Below, in pieces: positions 14,141 through 21,898 of a stretch of DNA of 32,519 nt. A model generated the notes under the pieces. That model did not search any database and was not told the origin of the DNA. It saw nothing but the letters and a program-made list of their open reading frames with translations. The position numbers and the translations under genes were made by a program. This DNA comes from Clostridium jeddahitimonense (GTDB lineage: Bacteria > Bacillota > Clostridia > Clostridiales > Clostridiaceae). The stretch lies in contig LM994668.1 of NCBI GenBank assembly GCA_000753455.2, positions 30,754-63,272 on the forward strand. The letters are read 5' to 3'. Position 1 is the first letter of the stretch; each line of letters begins with the position of its first letter.

Positions 14141-14300
14141 CTATATAGTAATGTTCAAATTCAACATAGTTGCTCCAAAACTTATTAACCTAAAAGAAGA
14201 AGGAGCACCCTTAACTGATACTCCTTCTCAAAACTTACTTTATATCCAATTGCTTGTTATCCCTTACCATCTTGCCCATTACCCTAACATAATAATAACT
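14141..14300 (-). pseudogene. Remnant of a large serine recombinase (3' end)
   Basis: On the minus strand the last codons read EGVSVKGAPSSFRLISFGAT, MLNLNITI, then TAG at 14141-14143. The intact recombinase ends EGVSIKGTPSSFMLRNIGMS, VLNLDIAI, TAG, and the DNA is alike over about 90 bases (14139-14228 against 7263-7354). Further upstream the similarity fades and stops appear in frame; the right limit given is approximate. The catalytic domain is absent. This is the second dead recombinase in the island and shows that element C once had its own. Confidence 0.8.
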
Positions 14301-14348
14301 TTCTCAAGTGAATATCAAGAGTTTTCTAAATTAATCCTTAACAGCTAG

Positions 14349-14711
14349 TTAATCTTTTAAATATTCTATTAATTCTTCTAATTCATTATCATCTTCATTT
14401 AATTTATTAAAGTCTTCTAAATCAGTTTTTATATCTTTTTCTACTTCCCTTTTAACATTTAATTCATTGATAATATATCCCATAGAAAATGTTGCTATTG
14501 AATAAAATGCATACGGTAATGATGAATTAATGTAATATGTTATTACCACTAATATACTTTTACTTACCACAATCTTACCTGATGCTACAAGTGATAATAT
14601 ATATACATGTGAATTATATATAGTTAATAATGTATATGCTAATATAATTATTGAAATAACATATAGTACTTTACTTATTAAATTTACATCTTTAAAATGT
14701 TTTACTTTCAT
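14349..14711 (-). CDS. Small membrane protein of the exporter operon
   Basis: A 120-residue protein with two or three hydrophobic segments (about 12-31, 36-56 and 62-84) followed by a 35-residue acidic cytoplasmic tail (EKDIKTDLEDFNKLNEDDNE, LEELIEYLKD). It begins 47 bases after the ATPase gene on the same strand, so it is probably the last gene of the exporter operon. The ribosome site is weaker than in its neighbours (GGAATAATT region). No family is recognised. A possible role as accessory or immunity subunit of the exporter is inference from position only. Confidence 0.65.
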   Translation of the reverse strand: MKVKHFKDVNLISKVLYVISIIILAYTLLTIYNSHVYILSLVASGKIVVSKSILVVITYYINSSLPYAFYSIATFSMGYIINELNVKREVEKDIKTDLEDFNKLNEDDNELEELIEYLKD

Positions 14712-14758
14712 ACTTAATTATTCCTTCTAAAAACTTATTGTTAATAATATAATTTTTA

Positions 14759-15391
14759 TTAATTAATCTGTGTTAGTTTTTTATTTTTTAGAACAAGTAC
14801 AACATCTACTTTTTTAGCTAATTCCTTACTATGAGTAACCACTATTACACACTTTCCATGTTTATGTGCACTTGTTTTTAATATTTCTATAATTTCATCA
14901 GCTGTATCACTATCTAAATTCCCCGTTGGCTCATCTGCTAATATTACTGGTGAATCTGTAACAAGTGTTCTTGCAATGGCAACACGCTGTTGCTGTCCCC
15001 CTGATAGTTGTAATACGTTTCTATTAATTTCATCATCAGCTAACCCTAAATTGTTTAATATTTTCTTATTCACCTTGGGATTAACTATTTTTAAATTTTC
15101 TAAAGGTGTCATATAATCAATTAAATTATAATTTTGAAATATTAATGAAATATTGCTTTTTCTATGATTCTCATATCCCTTTACTTTTATATTTTGATTA
15201 TTATATAATATTTCGCCATTTCTAGGTTCATCTAATCCAGCCAATAGTGATAATAACGTTGATTTTCCTGAACCCGAAGCCCCTAAAATAGCGTAAAGTT
15301 TTCCTTCTTCAAATTCCATGCTTATATCATTTAAAACTTTTTTTCCATTTTTATATGAATAATTAACTTTATTTAATGCTAAAATTGACAT
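14759..15391 (-). CDS. ABC exporter ATP-binding protein, Vex2-like
   Basis: A 210-residue ATPase of the MacB/LolD/FtsE class. Walker A is GASGSGKST (37-45), the Q-loop is in [17 protein letters not shown] (84-100), the signature is LSGGQQQR (129-136), Walker B is VILADE (149-154), and the H-loop is VVTHS. The stretch around the Q-loop and [20 protein letters not shown] recall pneumococcal Vex2 closely. It would energise the FtsX-type permease encoded 11 bases upstream. It starts at ATG 15391 behind AGGAGG. Together with the VncRS-like pair upstream it forms a Vex/Vnc-like cassette in element C. The transported substrate is unknown. Confidence 0.93.
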   Translation of the reverse strand: MSILALNKVNYSYKNGKKVLNDISMEFEEGKLYAILGASGSGKSTLLSLLAGLDEPRNGEILYNNQNIKVKGYENHRKSNISLIFQNYNLIDYMTPLENLKIVNPKVNKKILNNLGLADDEINRNVLQLSGGQQQRVAIARTLVTDSPVILADEPTGNLDSDTADEIIEILKTSAHKHGKCVIVVTHSKELAKKVDVVLVLKNKKLTQIN

Positions 15392-15402
15392 TTATTTTCC
15401 TC

Positions 15403-16761
15403 CTAGCTCATTTTGGATAATATTTCTTTTGGTTTTAATCTAATTATTGATGCTGATGATGCCATTACTGAAAGTATGATAATAACTGTTCCTATAACAT
15501 ATACATAAATTAATTCTTCAACCTCTACTTTTACATCTATTTCATCTACTGTACGAGTTGCTAAAGAACTATTAACATCATTTCCTAATGAAAATCCTCC
15601 AAATCCACTTTGAACGTCTTGAACCGCTTGCTTACCTGCTTGTGCAACTATTGTATTTCCTATATTTTGTGAAATTACCTTACTTGAGAAATATGATCCT
15701 CCAAAAGCTAATATACTTATAAGTAATAATTCAATTATATATTGAGAAATAATATTAAACTTTGAAACTCCTATTGAAAGTAATATACCGGTTTCATGAA
15801 CTCTTCCTTGAATCCAAAATGCTAACACTAATGAAAGTATTATTACTCCAGCTATTATTGCTCCAATTAAAACCATATTTATAATCTTATCTAAAGAATC
15901 AAAAGACTTAGATAAAGCTAAAAATGTATCTTCACTTTTTACTATTGTATACTTATTCCAATCAGTAGAAATATCTTTAAATTTTGATGTTACTTTATCT
16001 ACATCAGTATCTGTATTGAAAGTAGCATTTGTATATTTTACATTTCCATCTGAATATCCATATAAAGTTTTAATAGTATCTACATCAGTAATTAAAAGAT
16101 TTTCTGGCATTTCTAATTTATGTCCAGCTCTTTCAGTATTTTCACTTTCAAAAATACCTACAATTTCAAGGTCATAATCACTTTTAGATAAAGTTGATGC
16201 ATTAAAATCTCCAGCACTCTTTGTTGCTTTTATAGTATCTCCAACTTTTAAATTATTTGCTTCTGCTAAATCCTTATGAATTAATACCTTGTTTTTATCA
16301 GTAGCAACAATATGTCTACCATCAATCAGCTTTAATGATTTACTTATAAACTTAATATCATATTCTGAACTTTTATGTGCTTCTACAGAAAAAAGTTTTT
16401 CATATTTATAATCATCATTATATTGAACTACATTTTTTTCAGGTTTTATATAATTTACATTTTCTAAATCTAAACCAGCTCCTTGAATTGCTGCATCATA
16501 ATTCTTAACACCTTCTACCTTTGAAACCTTATCAATTAAATTTTCTGGAATTGTTCCTTCAAAATTACCCGCAAAATTAGCTTGTAATTCAAAAGTATTT
16601 GCCATATCCTTATTTGAATCTTGTCTTGCTATATTTGCTGCCTTTTTAATTGAAATTCCACTTAAAACTGCCGTTGCTATTCCAAATAATATAAATAACA
16701 TAATAATACTTTTTATTTTTTTTCTTGTTATATATAATATTGATCTCTTAAATACATTCAT
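15403..16761 (-). CDS. FtsX/MacB-type ABC permease, Vex-like
   Basis: A 452-residue permease with one N-terminal membrane helix (about 17-37), a large extracytoplasmic domain (about 40-290) and three helices near the end (about 293-317, 338-358, 416-440), the MacB/FtsX layout. The C-terminal IIRLKPKEILSKMS is typical. Only one permease is encoded; pneumococcal vex has two (Vex1 and Vex3), so this protein would act as a homodimer. Such four-helix permeases move peptides or lipids across or out of the outer leaflet rather than through a classical channel. It starts at ATG 16761 behind AAGGAGG. It is separated from the histidine kinase gene by a terminator, so it probably has its own promoter in 16762-16880. 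Confidence 0.9.
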   Translation of the reverse strand: MNVFKRSILYITRKKIKSIIMLFILFGIATAVLSGISIKKAANIARQDSNKDMANTFELQANFAGNFEGTIPENLIDKVSKVEGVKNYDAAIQGAGLDLENVNYIKPEKNVVQYNDDYKYEKLFSVEAHKSSEYDIKFISKSLKLIDGRHIVATDKNKVLIHKDLAEANNLKVGDTIKATKSAGDFNASTLSKSDYDLEIVGIFESENTERAGHKLEMPENLLITDVDTIKTLYGYSDGNVKYTNATFNTDTDVDKVTSKFKDISTDWNKYTIVKSEDTFLALSKSFDSLDKIINMVLIGAIIAGVIILSLVLAFWIQGRVHETGILLSIGVSKFNIISQYIIELLLISILAFGGSYFSSKVISQNIGNTIVAQAGKQAVQDVQSGFGGFSLGNDVNSSLATRTVDEIDVKVEVEELIYVYVIGTVIIILSVMASSASIIRLKPKEILSKMS

Positions 16762-16882
16762 ATTTATGTCCTCCTTGTTTATTAACTTGAGTACATTCTA
16801 TCAACCTAATATGAAATATTTATGAAATTTAAAAATTAAGTTTATAAAATTCATTAAGAATCGTATTAATTAAATTATTTTT

Positions 16883-16923
16883 TATAAAAAAATAAGGATA
16901 TTATTAATCTAATACCCGTTATT
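16883..16923 (-). terminator. Terminator between the kinase and the permease genes
   Basis: An imperfect stem of 12-13 bases (16891-16902 with 16911-16923, with G-U pairs and one bulge), followed on the minus strand by T7. It may be partial read-through control between the two-component genes and the exporter. Confidence 0.6.
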
Positions 16924-16969
16924 TTTCAACTATTTTATTTTTTATTAAACATGAACAAATTTCAAATAT

Positions 16970-18415
16970 TTAATTAAAATCAACTTCAAAACTCATTCCA
17001 GTTAATATTGATTTAAAAGAATAATCTAAATTATACATTTTTAAAATTTGTTGAACTATGTATAATCCTAACCCATTCCCCCCACTACTCTTATTTCTAT
17101 CAAAATCAACTCTATAAAATGCCTCAAAAATATGTGCTAAATATTCTTCTGAAATTGGCTTACAATCATTTTCTATAATAAGTTTTTTATCTTTTATATA
17201 TATTCTTATTTCCTTTCCTTCATCAGTATAATTTACTGCATTAGAAATAATATTAGAAATTGCTTTAGTAAATAATTTTTCATCTACTTTAATATTAAAA
17301 GACTCTTTTAAATTCATTTTAATATTAATTTTCTTTGACTTAGCTATTAATTTATATGGTTCTATGTTCTTTTGAACTAAACTACCTAAATCTAATACAC
17401 TTTCATTTTTATTATTTATTATATTAAGTTTTGAAGTATCTAAAATTTCCTGAACCATTTTACTTAATTCACTAACTATATCCTTACATTTTTCTAAATA
17501 TATATAATGATTTTTATATTTTCCTATATCATATAGCATATTTTCAATCATTATATACATACTCATTAGTGGTGTCTTAAGCTCATGTGATGCGCTTCTT
17601 AAAAAATCCACCTTAATTTTTTCAGATTCACTTACATTTTTTATTTCCTCTTCCAATGATACAATTGTATTTAATAAATTTTCATATAAACTATTTACAT
17701 TAGCTGCTAATATTCCTATTTCATCTTCAGTTTTTACCTCACAAAAGGCTTCTTTATTTAAATTCTCCATTTTTTTTGTAACATCACAAATTTCTTTTAT
17801 TGGAGTTGTAATTTTTCTTGCATATATATATGATGCAATAAGTGCTATAAGCAAGCTTATAAAAATAGAATATGGAAGTATTTTTAATATAATATCTCTT
17901 GTTTCTGTGAATGATTCTAAATCCATTACTATTTTAGCACTTCCATTTACATCATTACTTTTTTTAAAGTCCCTACTTTTTATTATTGATAAATTATTTA
18001 TATTAATATATTGACCGAATATTTCTCCATTTTCATCATCAAAACTTTCTATAATATTTTCACCACTTAAATTAGGAATTATTAAAGAGTTTTCTGTAAT
18101 TTCCTCTTCATTAACATATATATCTACTTTGTGCAAACCTTGAAATACCCTTTTTTCATCTCCTATAGTAAGTAAAACTTGAATATTATATTTTTCAGCA
18201 AAATTCTTTGCTATCTTAAATGATTCCTTATTATCAGATTTATTTACTTGTTCAATTAAATCTTCAATAATTTTATCAGCTTCCTTTTGTTTATTATTCA
18301 CATATACCTTGGGTAATGCTAAATAAATTAAAACATTTGAAATTAAAATTATTACACTTATTATCCCCATGGTAAATATATATGTTTTTGAAAATAGCTT
18401 TAACTTATTCATCAT
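16970..18415 (-). CDS. Sensor histidine kinase, VncS-like
   Basis: A 481-residue membrane kinase. Membrane helix 1 is about residues 12-34, an extracytoplasmic sensor domain about 35-176, membrane helix 2 about 177-198, HAMP about 198-250, then HisKA with the phosphorylated His277 in SASHELKTPL, and HATPase_c with the N-box NIISNAVNYTDEGKE, FEAFYR and SGGNGLGLYIV. It would autophosphorylate in response to an external signal and pass phosphate to the response regulator. The long sensor domain differs from the short BceS-type kinases. The start is ATG 18415, overlapping the regulator's TGA as ATGA, so the two are translationally coupled. The neighbouring exporter suggests an envelope or peptide stress signal, which is inference. 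Confidence 0.95.
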   Translation of the reverse strand: MMNKLKLFSKTYIFTMGIISVIILISNVLIYLALPKVYVNNKQKEADKIIEDLIEQVNKSDNKESFKIAKNFAEKYNIQVLLTIGDEKRVFQGLHKVDIYVNEEEITENSLIIPNLSGENIIESFDDENGEIFGQYININNLSIIKSRDFKKSNDVNGSAKIVMDLESFTETRDIILKILPYSIFISLLIALIASYIYARKITTPIKEICDVTKKMENLNKEAFCEVKTEDEIGILAANVNSLYENLLNTIVSLEEEIKNVSESEKIKVDFLRSASHELKTPLMSMYIMIENMLYDIGKYKNHYIYLEKCKDIVSELSKMVQEILDTSKLNIINNKNESVLDLGSLVQKNIEPYKLIAKSKKINIKMNLKESFNIKVDEKLFTKAISNIISNAVNYTDEGKEIRIYIKDKKLIIENDCKPISEEYLAHIFEAFYRVDFDRNKSSGGNGLGLYIVQQILKMYNLDYSFKSILTGMSFEVDFN

Positions 18416-19077
18416 TGCTCCTCAAATTTATATCCAATTCCCTTAACTGTTACTATACAATCTAATAACAACTTTTTTCTTATATTTTTAATATATACAT
18501 CAATAACCCTATCATTTGGTGCTTCTTCAATCCTCCATAAATTATCTAAGATTTGTGCTCTTGTTAAAACCTTTCCCTCATACTTTAATAATAACTCTAT
18601 TAATTTTATTTCCTTAGGTTTTAAATCAATATTTTCGCCATTCTTTCTTGCTGAATATCCTTCAAAATCAATTTCTATATCTCCATAACACCACTTTTTA
18701 TTTTCACTAACTTTTACTCCTCTTCTAAGAAGTGCTTCTATTCTTTTATGTAAAACTATTATTGAAAATGGCTTTGTAATATAATCATCTGCCTCTTCAT
18801 CAAAACTCATAATTTGGGTATAATCATCACTCATTGCTGTTAACATAATTACTGGAACATTGCTTTCTTGTCTAATTTTATTTAAAACAACAAATCCGTT
18901 AGCCTTTGGAAGCATTATATCTAAAATTACTAAATCAATTTTATTATTCTTAAATAATTCTATTGCTTGCATTCCATCTTCTGCACTTATAACGCTATAT
19001 CCAACCTCTGCTAGATATTCACTTACGCCTTCCCTTATTTCTTTTTCATCTTCAACAATTAATATATTAATTTTCAT
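18412..19077 (-). CDS. OmpR-family response regulator, VncR-like
   Basis: A 221-residue regulator. The receiver domain has acidic residues E9/D10, phosphoacceptor Asp53 (LVILDIMLPKANG), Thr80 and Lys102 (TKPFS). The C-terminal winged helix (about 125-221) carries LKPKEIKLIELLLKYEGKVL and RVIDVYIKNIRKKLLLDCIV, followed by TVKGIGYKF. The REGVSEYLAEVGY and DRVIDVYIK segments recall pneumococcal VncR. It starts at ATG 19077 behind TGGAGG. It is the first gene of element C next to rlmH and likely controls the exporter genes downstream, though no operator could be identified. Confidence 0.95.
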   Translation of the reverse strand: MKINILIVEDEKEIREGVSEYLAEVGYSVISAEDGMQAIELFKNNKIDLVILDIMLPKANGFVVLNKIRQESNVPVIMLTAMSDDYTQIMSFDEEADDYITKPFSIIVLHKRIEALLRRGVKVSENKKWCYGDIEIDFEGYSARKNGENIDLKPKEIKLIELLLKYEGKVLTRAQILDNLWRIEEAPNDRVIDVYIKNIRKKLLLDCIVTVKGIGYKFEEQ

Positions 19078-19124
19078 TTATATTTTCCTCCATTTTATAT
19101 AATATATATCAAAATGAATTTATT

Positions 19125-19154
19125 TTATAAATACATAATAACATAAAGTTTCAA
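19125..19154 (-). promoter_or_regulatory. Candidate promoter of the two-component genes
   Basis: On the minus strand TTGAAA (19149-19154) and TTATAA (19125-19130) are 18 bases apart, about 48 bases before the regulator start. The match is fair, and AT-rich DNA gives such matches by chance. Confidence 0.4.
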
Positions 19155-19172
19155 TTATATTATAAATATAAA

Positions 19173-19197
19173 AGTGCTAATTTCATAAATTAACACT
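19173..19197 (-). terminator. Hairpin downstream of rlmH
   Basis: An 11-bp stem with one G-U pair (19173-19183 with 19187-19197) followed by T4 and AT-rich sequence on the minus strand. It could end transcripts reading out of rlmH before the regulator promoter. Confidence 0.5.
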
Positions 19198-19339
19198 CTT
19201 AACATTAAATTAATAATATTATTTATATACCAATTCCACATATAATTTATCACTAAAGTTCTATATATAAAGGCTTACTTAAATGATAATATTCTCAACC
19301 CTCTCCTTCTCAAATTCCCTTATTTATTAACCTAATTTC

Positions 19340-19371
19340 AGTAAAAACCTCACTTACTTATGGTACGGTTC
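19340..19371. other. Attachment site at the rlmH 3' end
   Basis: This 32-base stretch spans codons EPYHK, the stop of rlmH and 14 bases beyond, and repeats at 6578-6609 with two differences (19353 C for T, 19363 G for A). On the minus strand the core is TACCATAAGTAAGTGAGG. In SCC elements the recombination core likewise covers the final codons and stop of rlmH, leaving the gene intact after insertion. Confidence 0.8.
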
Positions 19372-19833
19372 ATTCTTCATTATTCTAAATGCTCTATATA
19401 TTTGTTCCAATAACATCACTCTAAATAATTGATGTGGAAAAGTCATCTTTGAAAAGCATACTTTATGATTGGCTCTTTTAATTACATCTTGTGATAGCCC
19501 TAAACTTCCTCCTATAACAAAAGTTATGTTAGAGTTACCCATAACCCCTTGAGTCTCAATGAATCTTGAGAACTCCTCTGAGGTCATTTGCTTAGCATTT
19601 AAATCCATAGCTATAACAAACATATTATCTTTTATCTTTGACAATATTAATTGTCCTTCTTTATCTTTTATAATTAACTCTTCTTTTTCAGATGCATTAT
19701 CTGGAGTTTTTTCATCTGGTAATTCTATTATATCCAGTTTGCAGTATCTTCCTAATCTCTTTGCATATTCATCTATTGCTTGCTTTAAGTATTTTTCTTT
19801 TAACTTTCCAACTGAAATTACAGTTATGTTCAT
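19354..19833 (-). CDS. rlmH: 23S rRNA (pseudouridine-1915-N3)-methyltransferase RlmH
   Basis: A 159-residue SPOUT-class methyltransferase. The N-terminus MNITVISVGKLKEKYLKQAI, the S-adenosylmethionine-binding knot FVIGGSLGL (105-113), KMTFPHQLFRVMLLEQIYRA (129-148) and the C-terminal NEPYHK are hallmark segments, and the length is exactly that of the family. It methylates pseudouridine 1915 in helix 69 of 23S rRNA on the assembled 70S ribosome. It starts at ATG 19833 behind AGGAGG. The C-terminal codons form one copy of the 32-bp repeat that borders the island, so rlmH is the target gene, intact after insertion. It is the homologue of staphylococcal orfX. Confidence 0.98.
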   Translation of the reverse strand: MNITVISVGKLKEKYLKQAIDEYAKRLGRYCKLDIIELPDEKTPDNASEKEELIIKDKEGQLILSKIKDNMFVIAMDLNAKQMTSEEFSRFIETQGVMGNSNITFVIGGSLGLSQDVIKRANHKVCFSKMTFPHQLFRVMLLEQIYRAFRIMKNEPYHK

Positions 19834-19864
19834 CTATTTTTCCTCCTATGTTATCCATTAAATA

Positions 19865-20341
19865 TTATTCATAAGTATAATCACTAACTTCTACTATAGG
19901 GCTTATTTCCTTTAGCCTATTTTTTTTAGGTATATATACTTTTAATTGTCCATCTTTAAAAACTGCTTTAATATTGTATGGATCTATATTTTCAACATAA
20001 AAATCCTCTGATACATCATTTCCACCTTGAATTACAGCTATTGCTACATTTTTACCATTAGAAAAAACTTGATTCCTCTTTATATTTATAGATATATAGT
20101 TGTTAGTATAATCTATATCTATATCCTCTTTTGAAGTGCCTGGTAAATCTGCCTCTATTAAATATTTTTGCTTATATTCTTTGCAATTTATATTTAAGTT
20201 TACCATATTCTCTAGAGTATTAACCATATCATTTACAATATCGCTATTTAACACACTATCTACTATATTATCTATTAATTGACTGTTGTTTATTACAGAG
20301 TCAAATACATTAGAAAATACGTATGAAAATACATCAAACAT
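19865..20341 (-). CDS. Hsp20/alpha-crystallin-like small heat shock protein
   Basis: A 158-residue protein with an N-terminal hydrophobic-helical arm (residues 1-55) and an alpha-crystallin domain: YLIEADLPGTSKEDIDIDYT, NNYISINIKR, EDFYVENIDPYNIKAVFKDG and QLKVYIPKK, the canonical (F/Y)xVExIDxxxIxAxxxDGxLxVxxPK end. It would hold unfolded proteins as oligomers without ATP. Start: two ATG codons further upstream (20356 and 20353) are in frame, but GGAGG at 20346-20350 is correctly spaced only for ATG 20341. No CIRCE element was seen upstream. It lies 31 bases before rlmH on the same strand and may be co-transcribed. Confidence 0.85.
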   Translation of the reverse strand: MFDVFSYVFSNVFDSVINNSQLIDNIVDSVLNSDIVNDMVNTLENMVNLNINCKEYKQKYLIEADLPGTSKEDIDIDYTNNYISINIKRNQVFSNGKNVAIAVIQGGNDVSEDFYVENIDPYNIKAVFKDGQLKVYIPKKNRLKEISPIVEVSDYTYE

Positions 20342-20435
20342 AGTATCCTCCATCATAATAATTATAACTTAATATAATTTATTTAATTGGAGTATATATT
20401 GATACAAAAACATACGCATTACTTCATTTTATATA

Positions 20436-21077
20436 TTAATATCCTATATTGTCATTTAAAAATATTACATGTATTCTATTTTTATCTTTCTGACTCTTTA
20501 TAACAGTATATTCTCTGCATATCTTTTCTGGACTTTTACAATCCATACAGTACCCTATTTTAGTACATGGAGTACTTTTATTTAATCTCTTTGCATTTGC
20601 AGGTGCTGCAATCTCTCTATTTCTTTTTATAGCCTCATCTAAGTTCTTAACTATCTTATTTACTCCTGCAACTATTATGACCTTCTTTGGGCCAAATAAA
20701 AGTGCTGCAACTCTATTACCATTCCCATCTACATTATACAGCTCTCCATCTTCAGTAATTGCATTTGAACTTGAAAAATAAGTATCTGCAAAAAAGCATT
20801 CTCTATATATTCTATCTATATCTTCTACCGATAATCCTTCTTTAGCTCTATCTAAGAAATCATAACGCCCACTTCTTAATAAGTCCATGACTCCAGTTTC
20901 TGCTAATGACATCGATCCTCCACAACTTACTTTCTCACCTTCATTAGTCAAACTTATTATTTGGCTTATTAATTCCTCTTTACTGCTTACAATGTATCCA
21001 TTCATATTATTCTTTTCTAATGAAGCAATCGTTCTTAATATCTTTTCTTCATTCACCCATTTAACATTACTATCCAT
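20436..21077 (-). CDS. LUD-domain protein (LutC/YkgG-like)
   Basis: A 213-residue protein of the lactate-utilisation (DUF162) family. It has the N-terminal helical part, then SCGGSMSLAETGVMDLL (the glycine-rich conserved loop), FFADTYFSSSNAITEDGELY, NVDGNGNRVAALLFGPKKVI and VNKIVKNLDEAIKRNREIAA. The C-terminus has a cysteine cluster (CTKIGYCMDCKSPEKIC) seen in many single-gene clostridial members. Family members with LutA and LutB oxidise lactate through iron-sulfur proteins, but neither partner is here, so the role is open. It starts at ATG 21077 behind AAGGAGAG. Confidence 0.88.
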   Translation of the reverse strand: MDSNVKWVNEEKILRTIASLEKNNMNGYIVSSKEELISQIISLTNEGEKVSCGGSMSLAETGVMDLLRSGRYDFLDRAKEGLSVEDIDRIYRECFFADTYFSSSNAITEDGELYNVDGNGNRVAALLFGPKKVIIVAGVNKIVKNLDEAIKRNREIAAPANAKRLNKSTPCTKIGYCMDCKSPEKICREYTVIKSQKDKNRIHVIFLNDNIGY

Positions 21078-21111
21078 ACTCTCTCTCCTTTTATTTAATA
21101 TTCTTTATAAA

Positions 21112-21140
21112 AAAAGAGCCTTGATATTCAAAGCTCTTTT
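21112..21140 (-). terminator. Terminator of the SEC-C protein gene
   Basis: A 12-bp stem with one G-U pair (21112-21123 with 21129-21140), followed by T7 on the minus strand, 11 bases past the stop codon. Confidence 0.85.
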
Positions 21141-21150
21141 GTAAACTATA

Positions 21151-21648
21151 TTATTTTCCACAACATTTTTTATACTTTTTCCCGCTTCCACATGGACATG
21201 CATCATTTCTACCAACTTTGTTTTCATTTCTAACCATAGTTGATTCTCTGTATGCTTTTTGAATTTCTTTTCTCTTTTCTTCTGAGAATATAGCTTCCCA
21301 TTGTGGTAAGTTGTATAAATACTCAGCTTTAGCTTCTAACATATTGAAGTATAACTTTTCTAAATCGATATCTAAAGTTATTTCATCGTTAGCTGTTAAA
21401 GTTTCTAAGTCATATGTATTCTTTAAGCTTTCATTTATTCCGTCAACGAATCCCATGATAAACTCTTCTGTTGTATCATATTTCTTAGCAAATTCAGCAA
21501 CTGTTGTCTTTTGAGCTTCAGTATGTTTTGCTAATAAATCTTTATATATTCTGCTTTCAATTTTAGTGTACTCTGCCCAGAAAGCATTTTCACCTTTTGT
21601 CTTAACGTATTCTACGACCATATCTGTCCATTGCTTATATAAACTCAT
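21151..21648 (-). CDS. SEC-C motif protein
   Basis: A 165-residue protein ending in a SEC-C zinc-binding motif, [20 protein letters not shown] (CxCx8CC), identical in type to the C-terminus of SecA. The N-terminal 140 residues are helical ([40 protein letters not shown]) and match the short clostridial SEC-C proteins. In SecA the motif binds zinc, SecB and ribosomes; the function of free-standing members is not established. It starts at ATG 21648 behind GAGGAG and has its own terminator. Confidence 0.9.
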   Translation of the reverse strand: MSLYKQWTDMVVEYVKTKGENAFWAEYTKIESRIYKDLLAKHTEAQKTTVAEFAKKYDTTEEFIMGFVDGINESLKNTYDLETLTANDEITLDIDLEKLYFNMLEAKAEYLYNLPQWEAIFSEEKRKEIQKAYRESTMVRNENKVGRNDACPCGSGKKYKKCCGK

Positions 21649-21733
21649 TGTAATTTCTCCTCTTCTTAAGATGTTATATTAGATGTAATTTTATTACATA
21701 ATTATACTAAATATTTACTATATTTATCAATAC

Positions 21734-21889
21734 TTAATCATCCGTTATTTTAACTAAATACTTACTTTTATTATTACAATATTCACATTGCTTGTCTTCA
21801 CATTCTTCCATGATAGGGAATGTTTCATACTCGTTAATTAAGTCATCCATAATATCATCTATATGTTCTCCACATACATACTTTACCAT
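21734..21889 (-). CDS. 51-residue CxxC mini-protein
   Basis: MVKYVCGEHIDDIMDDLINE, then YETFPIMEECEDKQCEYCNN and KSKYLVKITDD. The Cys6/His9 pair (CGEH) and Cys30, Cys35 and Cys38 (ECEDKQCEYC) suggest a small metal site. It starts at ATG 21889 behind AGGTGA, and the WalJ-like gene stops only 9 bases upstream, so they are probably co-translated. No family name is known to me. Ribosome site, spacing and cysteines make it a real gene. Confidence 0.75.
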   Translation of the reverse strand: MVKYVCGEHIDDIMDDLINEYETFPIMEECEDKQCEYCNNKSKYLVKITDD

Positions 21890-21898
21890 AATTTTCAC

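Larger units (their letters stand above)
4061..19371. mobile_element. SCC-like composite island inserted at the 3' end of rlmH
   Basis: What is seen: the 3' terminal codons and stop of rlmH at 19354-19371 are repeated at 6592-6609 inside a 32-bp direct repeat (6578-6609 and 19340-19371, 30 of 32 identical). A more diverged relative lies at 4061-4101 and a half-site at 14033-14056. One intact large serine recombinase (7267-8943) and two recombinase scraps (4111-4251 and about 14141-14300) sit just right of these sites, all in the same orientation. What is known: staphylococcal SCC elements integrate at this codon block of rlmH/orfX using Ccr large serine recombinases and often carry DUF960 genes; a DUF960-type gene is at 11623. 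Inference: three successive insertions stacked on the left of rlmH, namely A (4061-6594), B (6594 to about 14050) and C (about 14033-19371), with only B retaining a recombinase. Confidence 0.75.

Noticed and set aside
14118..14348. 76-codon plus-strand ORF
   Set aside because: It is the antisense of the recombinase 3' remnant; no ribosome site.
6578..19371. Interpretation of the island as a prophage or ICE
   Set aside because: No capsid, tail, portal, terminase, relaxase or type IV secretion gene is present; only recombinase, regulator, small unknown genes and cargo.
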